64,000 bases of DNA from Cocleimonas flava (lineage in GTDB: Bacteria; Pseudomonadota; Gammaproteobacteria; Thiotrichales; Thiotrichaceae): positions 682,001 through 746,000 of the forward strand of contig NZ_SMFQ01000005.1 in NCBI RefSeq assembly GCF_004339015.1, written 5' to 3'. This document shows positions 34,556-43,065 of the stretch, piece by piece. How positions within the stretch are numbered: the first letter of the stretch is position 1; each line of letters starts with the position of its first letter. Position numbers and translations under genes: made by a program. The notes beneath the pieces were generated by a model. That model did no database searches. It was not told the DNA's origin and saw nothing but the letters and a program-made list of their open reading frames with translations.

Positions 34556-35383
34556 CTATCTATATAAAGACATAGTTTCATTCACATACTTATCTACTTT
34601 TCTCTTTACTTCTGCTTTAGAAAAGCCGGAATTATTAAACATTTCTTCGTAATACTTTCTGGTGTCTCGTTCTCTTTCTGCCAGACTTGAGTATTGTTTT
34701 TCTTTAGGTTCTTTATAGATAATCGTACTGGCTAGTTTATCTTCATTGGCTTTATCAGCTCTATAGGTTGATCTATGTTGATAGTCTTGCTTTGGGAGTT
34801 TTACTATTCTGAGTTCTTTCTCTGCTTTATTGCCAGAACAATCATTCGAGTAATACGTTTCTCCAGAAGAGCGTTTACACTTCATCACACGGGCTTTAGC
34901 TTTTTGCCCTTTCTTACGCAGCATTTTAGTTTCTTCTTTTTTAGCTAAATAAGCAGCGTTTTTTGCATCTCTTTCAGCAACTTTTTTACGCGTGCTTGCA
35001 TAAGCAATTTCACGCTGGGTTTCATGATATTCAGTCAAACCTTGCTGATATTGATTTTTATATTCTACGTAGGCGTCACGTTGTGCATTTTGCTTCATCA
35101 TCATTTTATTACTAAAGTCGTTATAATTTTTGTAGGCAATATCATCAACAACGTAAGGTGGCTTATATTTCTTTTTATTGGACTTTTTATCAGGGAACAT
35201 ATCACAAGGTGGCAGTCCGCCACGGATCATCCCATTAACGGCAACTGCACATTTGACCTCTACCGTTCTAACAAGACTTTCTGCTTTTTCTTTTTCGGCC
35301 TGATCACCAGAGCCACTCACGTTAGCTTTTAAGATAAATAAGAATACTGCTGAGAGAGCAATAGTGATTAGAATGGCTTTCAT
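34556..35383 (-). CDS. Hypothetical protein with DUF4124-like C-terminal motif
   Basis: A 275-residue protein with an N-terminal membrane/signal segment (about 3-20). It is then very Lys/Tyr/Glu-rich, with a long helical, probably coiled-coil stretch (about 85-170). Residues about 167-195 (MKCKRSSGETYYSNDCSGNKAEKELRIV) resemble the DUF4124 pattern in which a Cys pair surrounds a short beta unit. The function is unknown. It is divergent from another DUF4124 gene 185 bases away. Confidence 0.6.
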   Translation of the reverse strand: MKAILITIALSAVFLFILKANVSGSGDQAEKEKAESLVRTVEVKCAVAVNGMIRGGLPPCDMFPDKKSNKKKYKPPYVVDDIAYKNYNDFSNKMMMKQNAQRDAYVEYKNQYQQGLTEYHETQREIAYASTRKKVAERDAKNAAYLAKKEETKMLRKKGQKAKARVMKCKRSSGETYYSNDCSGNKAEKELRIVKLPKQDYQHRSTYRADKANEDKLASTIIYKEPKEKQYSSLAERERDTRKYYEEMFNNSGFSKAEVKRKVDKYVNETMSLYR

Positions 35384-35568
35384 TGGCGAACCTTGTTTTT
35401 ATAATTTTTTATATAGCGATTGGTTTCTATTGTATAGCAAGCTTAATCTGAAGGGTGAACCAAGAGACAAACGGAAAATCATGGGGTTACGTTAATCGGA
35501 ATTATCGCTGGGATTGGTTTTTTTGAACTATGATCTCTAATCAAAAAATATCAAACGAATGAATAATC

Positions 35569-36282
35569 ATGATGAAACCATCACTTACCCTTCTGCTCTT
35601 TTTATCCTTAATGAGCATAGCGTTTACAGCCCAGGCTAAAATATATCAGTGGACTGATAGCAACGGCCAAAAGCACTTTAGTCAGACACCACCACCCAAG
35701 GTACAGGGCAAAAAAGCGCCAAAGGTGGAAATTAGAAAAGAAAAATTTAAGATCAATAGAGGCGTAAAGAAAACTAAACATGGTTCGTTTTGCGGGGAGA
35801 TTAGCTTGCCTGTCAGCGATGATCCGGTGATCCAGTTAGCCAATGTGGAATACCGACAAAAACACTGGTTAGCAGATATTCAACGACAACAGAAACGTTT
35901 GAGAAAATTCTTTGACGAACAATATGAATTCGATAGAAACCCCAATAAGAGTGGCGATAATAGTGGCATTATAAAGCGAACTGAGCAGAACCTTGAAGAT
36001 CTAGAATGCGCCCATAGCTGGTCAAAACGTGAAACGGCGCGCTTGTTTACTGTGCGAAAAGACACTGAAGAAAAGCTAGAAGCAATACGTGAAGAATACG
36101 CTGAGATTAAAAACCGCTGTGGCGAGAAGCCAGATATTCAAGGCTGGACCAATGATAAAGAAGCAATCGAATGGGCGAAATGTGAATCTAACTCTTCAGG
36201 AATAAGTAAGCACAATAAAAAACTCAGAGAATTAAAAGCAATGGAAAGCAAAGCTTCTATCCTCAATACCGAACAAGATTGA
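35569..36282 (+). CDS. DUF4124 domain-containing protein
   Basis: A 237-residue exported protein with a signal peptide (about 1-24, AQA-K). DUF4124 follows directly: KIYQWTDSNGQKHFSQTPPP (about 25-44). The remainder is charged and helical with four cysteines. DUF4124 proteins are widespread small periplasmic proteins of unknown role. The start could be 35569 or the adjacent ATG at 35572. It lies between two minus-strand genes of similar type. Confidence 0.75.
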   Translation: MMKPSLTLLLFLSLMSIAFTAQAKIYQWTDSNGQKHFSQTPPPKVQGKKAPKVEIRKEKFKINRGVKKTKHGSFCGEISLPVSDDPVIQLANVEYRQKHWLADIQRQQKRLRKFFDEQYEFDRNPNKSGDNSGIIKRTEQNLEDLECAHSWSKRETARLFTVRKDTEEKLEAIREEYAEIKNRCGEKPDIQGWTNDKEAIEWAKCESNSSGISKHNKKLRELKAMESKASILNTEQD

Positions 36283-36296
36283 GCAAGCCGTTGCCT

Positions 36297-36989
36297 TTAT
36301 GCGCCTTGATATTTACATTTGTAGTTTAAGGCGTTTTTATACCGCTTCTTTTTATCGATAGTGGCGTTCATTTTGCATTTGAAGCCATCTTCCAGCCAAT
36401 TCCATTCTATTTTTTTGGCACCTAAGGCTTTTACTTTTGATGATTTATTTTTCAAACCTATTCGAGTTGCGTGAAAATTTACATCCATCAGTGACAGATC
36501 AAACGCTTTTTCTGCACGAGCTAATTCAAATTCGCTTAGCTTGGCTGCCTTTTGCTTGCTGCGTCGTGCATTGTATTCAATTTCAATTCCGCGAGTTGAG
36601 TTTGGATTGATAGTTACCCATAAATATTGCTCCCAAACTGCACTCTTTTCGGTAAGCCTATACGCGTTACTTCTTTTTTTTCTATTCAGATAATCTTCTT
36701 TTAGTGTCTTAAGATTCTCATTGGCAAAACCGTTACGAAGAATATTACTCATGCCATCAGAGACGGTTTTAATCTCATACATAGAGACTTTCGCCTTGCT
36801 GGTACCTTGCTGCTGTTTGCTTTTTGGTAGTGTTGAGATATCTTTTTTTGCCGTGCCTTTGGGACAAGGAGTGGCCAAATACTCAATCGATCCACTGGCA
36901 TTCTTGCATTTATAAATAGCTGCCTGGGAATGTTGAGCCATTAGGATTATGGATAAAGTAAGTAGGAATTTTATAGTTATTTTATGCAT
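36297..36989 (-). CDS. DUF4124-like exported protein
   Basis: A 230-residue protein with a signal peptide (about 1-23, SQA-A). IYKCKNASGSIEYLATPCPKG (about 25-45) is the cysteine version of the DUF4124 motif. The C-terminal half ends in a Cys-containing beta segment (FKCKMNATIDKK and LNYKCKYQ) that may be disulfide-linked. Function unknown. It is the third such gene in 2.5 kb and is convergent with the second. Confidence 0.7.
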   Translation of the reverse strand: MHKITIKFLLTLSIILMAQHSQAAIYKCKNASGSIEYLATPCPKGTAKKDISTLPKSKQQQGTSKAKVSMYEIKTVSDGMSNILRNGFANENLKTLKEDYLNRKKRSNAYRLTEKSAVWEQYLWVTINPNSTRGIEIEYNARRSKQKAAKLSEFELARAEKAFDLSLMDVNFHATRIGLKNKSSKVKALGAKKIEWNWLEDGFKCKMNATIDKKKRYKNALNYKCKYQGA

Positions 36990-37196
36990 AAGCCTTTCCG
37001 ATTATTTTTACTGTATTTCAATATTCTAAGTTAAGCAGAATAATTAAGACAGGATTCTTAGCTAAAAACAAAGTAGCTAGAAAAAAGAGTTAAAATAAGA
37101 AATTTGAAAATAAAGAGTAGCTAGCGTTGAATTGAATACCGCAAATATTGCTCTTTAGCTTTACCGAAATCGTTGAATTGTGATGCTTCACCAACA

Positions 37197-37224
37197 AAAA
37201 TGGCCAGGATATCCTGACCATTTT
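37197..37224 (-). terminator. Intrinsic terminator of the DsrC-like gene (possibly bidirectional)
   Basis: A 12-bp stem with an ATAT loop (AAAATGGTCAGG and CCTGGCCATTTT on the minus strand, one U-G wobble), flanked by A- and T-tracts. It lies 60 bases after the stop of the gene at 37284. On the plus strand the wobble becomes a C-A mismatch, so the minus direction is favoured. Confidence 0.75.
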
Positions 37225-37283
37225 GATTAAAGCATTCTTTGAGCATTTTTGTTTCTTATTCTTTATTTGCCAGCGCATATTGT

Positions 37284-37655
37284 CTACCAGCGCGTTCCAA
37301 AACTTTTATCTGTTTCATTTCTCAGGTTCGGTAAATCCACCAATTCATGAATGGTGTTGATCGGACCGTTGGGAAATAATTTATACAAATATCGACGCCC
37401 ACCCTGCATGATAAATTCATCTCGCATAAGGTCGGCTAACTTTCTGGCGTTTTCGCAATCATCGCAAACCTCATAAAAGTCCATGACAAAATTGATCACT
37501 TCCCATTGCTGTTCATTAAGCGTTAGCCCTAGCTCTGCCGCTTTTAGATTGATACTGGCATAGATTTGTTCAGTTTTAAGAATAGGTAGTGCTGGCTTGA
37601 ATACGGGTAGTGCTCTTGGAAACATCTCATCCATTGTTACGTCTGTAAACATCAT
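37284..37655 (-). CDS. DsrC/TusE-family protein lacking the C-terminal cysteines
   Basis: A 123-residue sulfur-relay fold protein. The helical core is clear: LTLNEQQWEVINFVMDFYEVCDDCENARKLADLM (about 44-77), then GGRRYLYKLFPNGP (about 85-98). Canonical DsrC/TusE carries GP-x4-Cys and a penultimate Cys on a swinging arm. Here the arm reads INTIHELVDLPNLRNETDKSFGTRW, with neither cysteine. The only thiols are Cys64 and Cys67 (CDDC). It fits the RspA-type DsrC paralogs proposed to be regulatory. GAGGG is 7 bases before the ATG. Confidence 0.85.
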   Translation of the reverse strand: MMFTDVTMDEMFPRALPVFKPALPILKTEQIYASINLKAAELGLTLNEQQWEVINFVMDFYEVCDDCENARKLADLMRDEFIMQGGRRYLYKLFPNGPINTIHELVDLPNLRNETDKSFGTRW

Positions 37656-37795
37656 AGATTAACCCTCCTCAGAGTCTTGTTTATTCGCATTTGATACTAC
37701 TTTTGGAGTAGTTAGATATTACTCATCTATCCCAAAAGTAATACTTTTTAATTTGCGAGTCAAGTAATGAGGCTGAAACCTGATGTTAGTAAAGC

Positions 37796-38110
37796 CTAGG
37801 TCCACACCAGATCGTTGCCTGACTGAGATGTTTTTTCGGATGTTTTTGAGCCCATTTTTTTATCGAATTCGTCTTTCATTGAATCGCTAAACTTAAAACT
37901 TAGTAAGGTTGAGATTAACTCTGATCTGGTATTTTCATCGGACGATTCAAAATCGGAAACAGAGACTTCACCGCTTTCGATTAGCTGGCTGACTTTTTGT
38001 GAATTGAAGAAAGCCATCAAATCACCGTCGAATTTATTGTGTATTGAGATGTGAGGGTTGTGACAATCCAGCCAGGCATTCACATATATATTCATCGTTA
38101 AGAAATTCAT
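37796..38110 (-). CDS. Hypothetical small protein
   Basis: A 104-residue acidic/serine-rich protein with no signal peptide or membrane span. The N-terminus (MNFLTMNIYVNAWLDCHNPHISIHNKFDGDLMAFF) looks like a folded beta-alpha unit. A helical Ser/Asp/Lys-rich tail follows. AGAAGG lies 7-8 bases upstream. It is on the same strand as the DsrC-like gene, 140 bases before it, and could be co-transcribed. Family unknown. Confidence 0.55.
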   Translation of the reverse strand: MNFLTMNIYVNAWLDCHNPHISIHNKFDGDLMAFFNSQKVSQLIESGEVSVSDFESSDENTRSELISTLLSFKFSDSMKDEFDKKMGSKTSEKTSQSGNDLVWT

Positions 38111-38515
38111 TACCGTACCTTCTGTTAGTTGATCACTATTACTGGCGTTTATGGATCTGGGTAAATAGTTCTCGGCAAATAGTTATTGGTATTGAGAGCC
38201 ATAAACGATTAATTAAGACTAATTAAAAAGATCTGGCTAGTACGAAGGAGGTGTTATCGTATTGGCTTGATATAAAAACAAGGGGGCAGGAACCACACCC
38301 CTTGTGCGCTACTTTGTAAGTATTTCCATGACTAAAAATACTTAAGTTGTTACCTACAACCGAGTTAAATAATAATGATTCTTATTTGTGTTTGCAACTC
38401 TTTTTTCATTTCATTACTATGACATGGGAAGAATGATTATGATTTACTCAAGCATCGATGATTAATCATTTATTAATTATCGACTAATCAGATAAATAGA
38501 CCATAGTAATATTTC
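38111..38515. other. Intergenic region with hairpin, orphan Shine-Dalgarno and Fur-box-like stretch
   Basis: No gene seen. GAAGGAGGTG (about 38243-38252) is a perfect ribosome-binding sequence with no ORF after it. ACAAGGGG/CCCCTTGT (38278-38285, 38298-38305) forms an 8-bp hairpin. An AT-rich AATAATGATTCTTATT stretch (about 38369-38385) loosely resembles a Fur box. Confidence 0.4.
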
Positions 38516-38785
38516 ATGAATGATTTTATTCTCTATTCGATTATTGGCTCTGTCGTACTGACAGTATTGCTCAACGCCCTGCCCTTATTGTTTCCAAAGG
38601 CATCGGATAAACTAAGGCAAAAAATTGAGGAATACAGCCAGCGTAATGCTGAGCAGAAATACGACCCAGATCAGCCCGATGAGAATAAACCGAAGATCAA
38701 CATTTTCTTCCCCTGGAAAGCGATGTTGCTAGGCTCTTTGATCTTAACCGTATTGATAAATCTCATCGCCTGGTTGTCCCGCTAA
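38516..38785 (+). CDS. Small hypothetical inner-membrane protein
   Basis: An 89-residue protein with two predicted spans (about 5-25 and 66-86) joined by a polar, Gln/Lys/Asp-rich cytoplasmic or periplasmic loop (KASDKLRQKIEEYSQRNAEQKYDPDQPDENKP). No family recognised. It precedes the DUF2799 lipoprotein gene by 24 bases and is probably co-transcribed with it. Confidence 0.55.
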   Translation: MNDFILYSIIGSVVLTVLLNALPLLFPKASDKLRQKIEEYSQRNAEQKYDPDQPDENKPKINIFFPWKAMLLGSLILTVLINLIAWLSR

Positions 38786-38809
38786 AAGAAGAAATTAACA
38801 GGATTTGAC

Positions 38810-39319
38810 ATGAAAAAAATCATCATCGTTCTGATCTCCAGCTTACTCAGCGCCTGTGCCACCATGAGCCCTAATGAGTGCCAAGGCACTAACTGGCGCG
38901 ATAAAGGATATAGCGATGCTTTAAAAGGTCGTGGAATATGGCTTACTGGGCATACCAAAGCGTGTGCTAAAGCGGGAGTCGTACCGAATAAGAATGGCTA
39001 TCTGGCTGGGCATCGTGCAGGCTCCAGAGTATTTTGTACCTTTGAAAATGGTATTGATTTTGGTAGAAGTGGCGACATTCCCAGAGGTATTTGTACTGCT
39101 CCTGAATTACAGCAACCGTTTTATAATGGTTATCGAGTAGGCCGAGATATTTATCTGGAATTAGAAATGTTGAGAGAAAGAATGTTTGATCGCCAGTTGT
39201 GGCTGGATAACCATCGACTTCGTCACCATCACCATAGACGTAACAATCACCGTGGTGATCATCGCGGGGAACATAATCACTCTCCGAATAAAACCAGAAG
39301 TAATAACACTAAAAACTAG
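38810..39319 (+). CDS. DUF2799 domain lipoprotein with His-rich tail
   Basis: A 169-residue outer-membrane-type lipoprotein. The signal has the lipobox LLSAC (cysteine residue 16). DUF2799 follows, with NECQGTNWRDKGYSDALKGR (about 22-41), KNGYLAGHRAGSRVFCTFENGIDFGRSG (about 61-88) and YNGYRVGRDIYLELEMLRERM (about 105-125). The last about 35 residues are His/Arg/Asn-rich (HHHHRRNNHRGDHRGEHNH), which suggests metal or nucleic-acid binding but is only composition. It is convergent with the rhomboid gene. Confidence 0.8.
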   Translation: MKKIIIVLISSLLSACATMSPNECQGTNWRDKGYSDALKGRGIWLTGHTKACAKAGVVPNKNGYLAGHRAGSRVFCTFENGIDFGRSGDIPRGICTAPELQQPFYNGYRVGRDIYLELEMLRERMFDRQLWLDNHRLRHHHHRRNNHRGDHRGEHNHSPNKTRSNNTKN

Positions 39320-39322
39320 TCG

Positions 39323-39877
39323 CTATCTCGTCTGTTTATCAGCGGGCATTAATATTGCAACAACGATACCTGCAACCGCACCACTGAAATGCCCTGCCCA
39401 GCTGATGCCTTCCCGAAAACTGGCTAAGCCTAAAATGAGCCCACCATAAAGAAGCAATGTAATTCCTGCAATGATGATGGTCTGCGTGGTTTTCTGGCGA
39501 ATCGCTGTGGTAATTAAATACGTCCAATACGCGAAGACTAACCCCGAAGCGCCCACCACAATGCTGGAACTTAATAGCCACGTTAATAAACCACTGAGCA
39601 ATATCATAGCAACGGTTGAGCCAATAAATAAATGCCGTCCAAAACTTCGTAAAAGCACACCTAATGCAAACAATGGAAATATATTACTGAATAGATGGCC
39701 AAAACCACCGTGTAAAAAAGGAGACAAGGGAATACCAAACAAACCCAGTAATGAACGAGGATGAATACCAAAGCGATTGAAATCGATAGGGATAATAAAA
39801 TCGATAAGATAAGCGATGATGACTGCGCCTGTGAGCAATGCAGGCTCTGTTATGAACTGTTTTAGTTTATATACCAT
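39323..39877 (-). CDS. Rhomboid-family intramembrane serine protease
   Basis: An inner-membrane protease of about 184 residues. I start it at the ATG at 39877 (MVYKLKQF) because the reading further upstream crosses a G-rich repeat element. It has about six spans, with HGGFGHLFSNIFPLFALGVL (oxyanion-side His/Asn, about residues 55-74), the nucleophile in GASGLVFA (about 111-118) and the catalytic His in WAGHFSGAVAG (about 162-172). Substrates are unknown. The short form without cytoplasmic domain is common in gammaproteobacteria. Confidence 0.88.
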   Translation of the reverse strand: MVYKLKQFITEPALLTGAVIIAYLIDFIIPIDFNRFGIHPRSLLGLFGIPLSPFLHGGFGHLFSNIFPLFALGVLLRSFGRHLFIGSTVAMILLSGLLTWLLSSSIVVGASGLVFAYWTYLITTAIRQKTTQTIIIAGITLLLYGGLILGLASFREGISWAGHFSGAVAGIVVAILMPADKQTR

Positions 39878-39900
39878 AACGCCATTATAGGGAAATTCAG

Positions 39901-39932
39901 AAAAAGTACCTATAAGTAGGGGGGTGGCTTTA
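39901..39932 (+). repeat. G-rich terminator-like repeat, copy 16
   Basis: Forward copy: five A, GTACCTATAAGTAGGGGGG, TGGCTTTA. It lies in the divergent gap between rhomboid and gamma-glutamyltransferase genes. This is one of the few copies upstream rather than downstream of flanking genes. Confidence 0.7.
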
Positions 39933-40026
39933 TACAAATATCTTACGACATTTGTATAAAAAAACGTCTGCCAAAATATCATCTTGAACTAAGCTTAAAG
40001 TTCTAATAATTATCTCTAAGACTGAT

Positions 40027-41766
40027 ATGAAAAAAACACGAATTCTGCTTTTCACACTCATTAGTTTTTCACTTTTAACGAGCAACCTCAGCGCTAAAGA
40101 AGCGCGTTACCCGGAATTTGGCAATGGTCGAATTCCTCAGGTATTGGCTAAAGCCAATGAATACATGGTCTCGTCAGCGAATCCTTATGCGACAGAAGCG
40201 GGTTTACGTATTCTGGAAAAAGGCGGCAGCGCGATTGATGCAGCTATCACGGTGCAACTGGTGCTGAATCTGGTTGAGCCAGAATCTAGTGGTATTGGTG
40301 GTGGTGCATTTTCATTGTATTGGGACAATGAGAATAAAAAACTATCCAGTTATGACGGTCGTGAAAAAGCACCAATGCTAGCCACTGAAAAACTCTTTCA
40401 GGAAGATGGCAAAAACATGAATTGGTGGGAAGCACTCGCAGGTGGAAGAGCCGTTGGAGTTCCCGGCGTCGTTGCAATGCTGGAAAAGGTGCATAAGCAA
40501 CACGGTAAACTTCCGTGGGCTGATTTATTTGAAGATGCTATAAAACTTGCCGAAGACGGTTTCGAGATTTCGCCGAAATTAGGTCAGTCAATTCTTAATA
40601 AAACCAATCCTGCATTGGGTCGTTATGAAGAATCTTGGCGTTATTTCTTCCCCAATGGCAAACCACTTGCCGCAGGCACTATTAAGAAAAATCCGCAGTT
40701 TGCGATGACACTTCGACGCATTGCATTATTGGGCGCGAAAGGTTTTTATAAAGGTCAAATAGCGATGGATATCGTTACTGCTGTAAACGCTGCCGTCGAT
40801 AACCCGGGATTAATGACGGTTGCAGATATGGCGAATTACGAAGCAGTGGAACGCCCACCTGTTTGCGCCAATTATAAAGTATACAAGGTTTGCGGCATGG
40901 GCCCACCAACCTCTGGCGGCATGACGGTTATCCAGATTTTAAAACTGCTGGAAGACAAAGACCTCGCGCAATATCAACCATTGTCGGTTGAGTCTGCGCA
41001 CTTATTCGCACAAGCCGGCAAGCTTGCTTATGCTGACCGTGGCAAGTACATGGCAGATGCTGATTTTGTTAATGTGCCCGTAGAAGGCTTAATCGATGAA
41101 AGCTATTTAAAAGAGCGCGCTAAACTTATTGGCGAAAAAGACATGGGCAAAGCTGAAGCAGGTGTACCACCGAATGCTGACGCTAACTGGAAGCAATCTA
41201 AATCACCCGAGCAACCCAGCACCACTCATTTCAGTATTGTCGATAAACAAGGCAATGGCTTTTCGATGACATCGAGTATCGAAATGGCATTTGGTTCTAC
41301 GGTTATGGTTGACGGATTTCTACTCAATAACCAACTCACTGATTTCTCATTCAGTAATGAAAAAGACGGTAATAAGATTGCGAATCGCGTTCAGCCAGGT
41401 AAACGTCCACGTAGCTCCATGTCACCGTTTATGGTTTTTGATAAAGATGACCAGCTAGTGATGTTGATTGGTTCTCCGGGTGGCAGCCGCATCATCAATT
41501 ATGTCGCGAAAACCATGTTAGGCGTAATCGAATGGAATATGGATATTCAGGAGGCGATTAGCATGCCTCACTATGTAAACCGCAATGGGACAACCGACTT
41601 GGAACAGGACACCGATGCAGCAAGCCTGAAAGAAGGACTTGAAGCGATTGGGCATAAAGTATCGGTACGGGATTTAAATTCTGGCTTACACGGTATCGTG
41701 CGAACAGAAGCTGGCTTAGAAGGTGGTGCTGATCCGCGTCGTGTGGGTAAAGCGCTGGGTAAATAG
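40027..41766 (+). CDS. ggt: Gamma-glutamyltransferase
   Basis: A periplasmic N-terminal-nucleophile hydrolase (579 residues) that splits glutathione and transfers its gamma-glutamyl group. It has a signal peptide (about 1-23, LSA-K), SANPYATEAGLRILEKGGSAIDAAI (about 49-73), SSGIGGG (about 91-97) and YDGREKAP (about 113-120) of the large subunit. Autocleavage falls before the catalytic Thr in PSTTHFSIVD (about 397-406). The small subunit has the glycine-rich SPGGSRI (about 484-490). It is monocistronic and followed by an inverted pair of G-rich repeats. Confidence 0.93.
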   Translation: MKKTRILLFTLISFSLLTSNLSAKEARYPEFGNGRIPQVLAKANEYMVSSANPYATEAGLRILEKGGSAIDAAITVQLVLNLVEPESSGIGGGAFSLYWDNENKKLSSYDGREKAPMLATEKLFQEDGKNMNWWEALAGGRAVGVPGVVAMLEKVHKQHGKLPWADLFEDAIKLAEDGFEISPKLGQSILNKTNPALGRYEESWRYFFPNGKPLAAGTIKKNPQFAMTLRRIALLGAKGFYKGQIAMDIVTAVNAAVDNPGLMTVADMANYEAVERPPVCANYKVYKVCGMGPPTSGGMTVIQILKLLEDKDLAQYQPLSVESAHLFAQAGKLAYADRGKYMADADFVNVPVEGLIDESYLKERAKLIGEKDMGKAEAGVPPNADANWKQSKSPEQPSTTHFSIVDKQGNGFSMTSSIEMAFGSTVMVDGFLLNNQLTDFSFSNEKDGNKIANRVQPGKRPRSSMSPFMVFDKDDQLVMLIGSPGGSRIINYVAKTMLGVIEWNMDIQEAISMPHYVNRNGTTDLEQDTDAASLKEGLEAIGHKVSVRDLNSGLHGIVRTEAGLEGGADPRRVGKALGK

Positions 41767-41803
41767 TCTCAATATCCACTTAACAAATAAGTAAATCATT
41801 AAC

Positions 41804-41834
41804 TGTCACCCCCCTACTTATAGCCACATTTTTA
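41804..41834 (-). repeat. G-rich terminator-like repeat, copy 17
   Basis: Reverse copy: TGTCACCCCCCTACTTATAG, CCACATTTTT. It is one arm of the best inverted pair in the window. Confidence 0.75.
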
Positions 41835-41845
41835 AACGTGGCTAT

Positions 41846-41875
41846 AAAAAAGTGCCTATAAGTAGGGGGGTGTCA
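41846..41875 (+). repeat. G-rich terminator-like repeat, copy 18
   Basis: Forward copy: six A, GTGCCTATAAGTAGGGGGG, TGTCA. The 17 bases CTATAAGTAGGGGGGTG are the exact complement of part of copy 17, with a spacer of about 32 bases between the paired arms. Confidence 0.75.
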
Positions 41876-41992
41876 TAACACTCTCTTTAATTCCCCTCTT
41901 TTATTCCCGATTCGCATACTCTAGAATCAAATAATTAAATGGAGCTGGCAGAAGCCAACTCCATCCCTCAATTAGATAAATTCAGGAATAAC

Positions 41993-43015
41993 ATGATCAT
42001 TACACGACCAGACGATTGGCACCTCCACGTTCGAGAAGGTGCAGCATTAAAAAGCGTTGTTCCTGATACCGCCAAACAATTTAAACGCGCGATTATCATG
42101 CCGAATCTGGCTAACCCAGTCACAACCGTTGCGCACGCCAAAGCATATCGTGAAGAGATTTTAGCCGCGGTGCCTGATTCTGATTTCGAACCATTGATGA
42201 CTCTGTATTTAACGGATAACACAACGGCCGAAACGATTCGCGAAGCCAAAGACAGTGGTTTTATCCATGCACTGAAACTTTATCCTGCAGGCGCTACCAC
42301 CAATTCAGACAAAGGCGTCAGCGATCTAAAAAATATTTATCCTGCGTTAGAAGCGATGCAGGAAGCCGGAATATTATTACTGGTACACGGTGAAGTGACC
42401 GACCCTGCGATTGATATATTCGATCGCGAACAAGTGTTTATAGACACCATTTTGAAACCATTAATAGCTAAATTCCCAACGCTAAAAGTAGTACTGGAGC
42501 ACATCACCACCAGTAACGCAGTGGAGTTTGTGAGTAATGCCCCGGATAATATAGGTGCAACGATTACGGCGCATCACCTATTGATGAATCGTAATGATAT
42601 TTTTAAAGGCGGGATTCGTCCTCATCATTATTGCCTACCCATTTTAAAACGCGAAACACATCGACAAGCCTTGGTAAAAGCGGCCACTAGCGGCAATCCA
42701 AAATTTTTCCTGGGCACAGACAGCGCGCCCCACACACAATCTGCGAAAGAAACCGCCTGTGGCTGTGCGGGAATGTATACCGCATTACACGCGATGGAGC
42801 TTTATACAGAAGCGTTTGATAAAGCAAATGCTCTGGACAAACTAGAAGCATTTGCGAGTTTTTATGGCCCTGATTTTTATGGATTACCAAGAAATACAGG
42901 CACCATAGAGCTGAGTAAAGAAACCTGGGAAGTCCCTGAATCGCTAGCGATGGGAGACGAAAACCTCATACCATTACGTGCAGGTGAACATTGTCACTGG
43001 AAGCTTATTTCATAA
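41993..43015 (+). CDS. pyrC: Dihydroorotase, class II (homodimeric type)
   Basis: Cyclises carbamoyl-aspartate to dihydroorotate in pyrimidine synthesis. The start is the ATG at 41993, preceded by AGGAA at 7-8 bases, giving [16 protein letters not shown] (340 residues) and matching E. coli PyrC. The metal ligands are HLH (residues 10-12), the carboxylated Lys in [12 protein letters not shown] (about 92-103), LVHGEV (about 131-136), EHITT (about 169-173) and the catalytic Asp in GTDSAPH (about 241-247). It is presumably the active dihydroorotase of this genome, since the second copy near 53-54 kb has lost metal ligands. Confidence 0.94.
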   Translation: MIITRPDDWHLHVREGAALKSVVPDTAKQFKRAIIMPNLANPVTTVAHAKAYREEILAAVPDSDFEPLMTLYLTDNTTAETIREAKDSGFIHALKLYPAGATTNSDKGVSDLKNIYPALEAMQEAGILLLVHGEVTDPAIDIFDREQVFIDTILKPLIAKFPTLKVVLEHITTSNAVEFVSNAPDNIGATITAHHLLMNRNDIFKGGIRPHHYCLPILKRETHRQALVKAATSGNPKFFLGTDSAPHTQSAKETACGCAGMYTALHAMELYTEAFDKANALDKLEAFASFYGPDFYGLPRNTGTIELSKETWEVPESLAMGDENLIPLRAGEHCHWKLIS

Positions 43016-43036
43016 AAACCATTACGTAATAAATGT

Positions 43037-43065
43037 TTGCCCCCGTAGTTATAGGCCTTTTTTAA
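43037..43065 (-). repeat. G-rich terminator-like repeat, copy 19 (degenerate)
   Basis: Reverse copy: TTGCCCCCGTAGTTATAGGC, CTTTTTT. It follows pyrC and reaches the stop codon of the convergent desulfhydrase gene. Only part of the C-run remains, but the T-tract is intact. Confidence 0.6.

Noticed and set aside
37090-37278. 62-codon minus-strand ORF after the DsrC-like gene
   Set aside because: It runs through the 28-bp terminator hairpin, has no ribosome site and no recognisable sequence.
39878-39982. N-terminal extension of the rhomboid protein upstream of 39877
   Set aside because: The extension would be encoded through a G-rich repeat and an AT-rich gap and does not resemble rhomboid N-termini.
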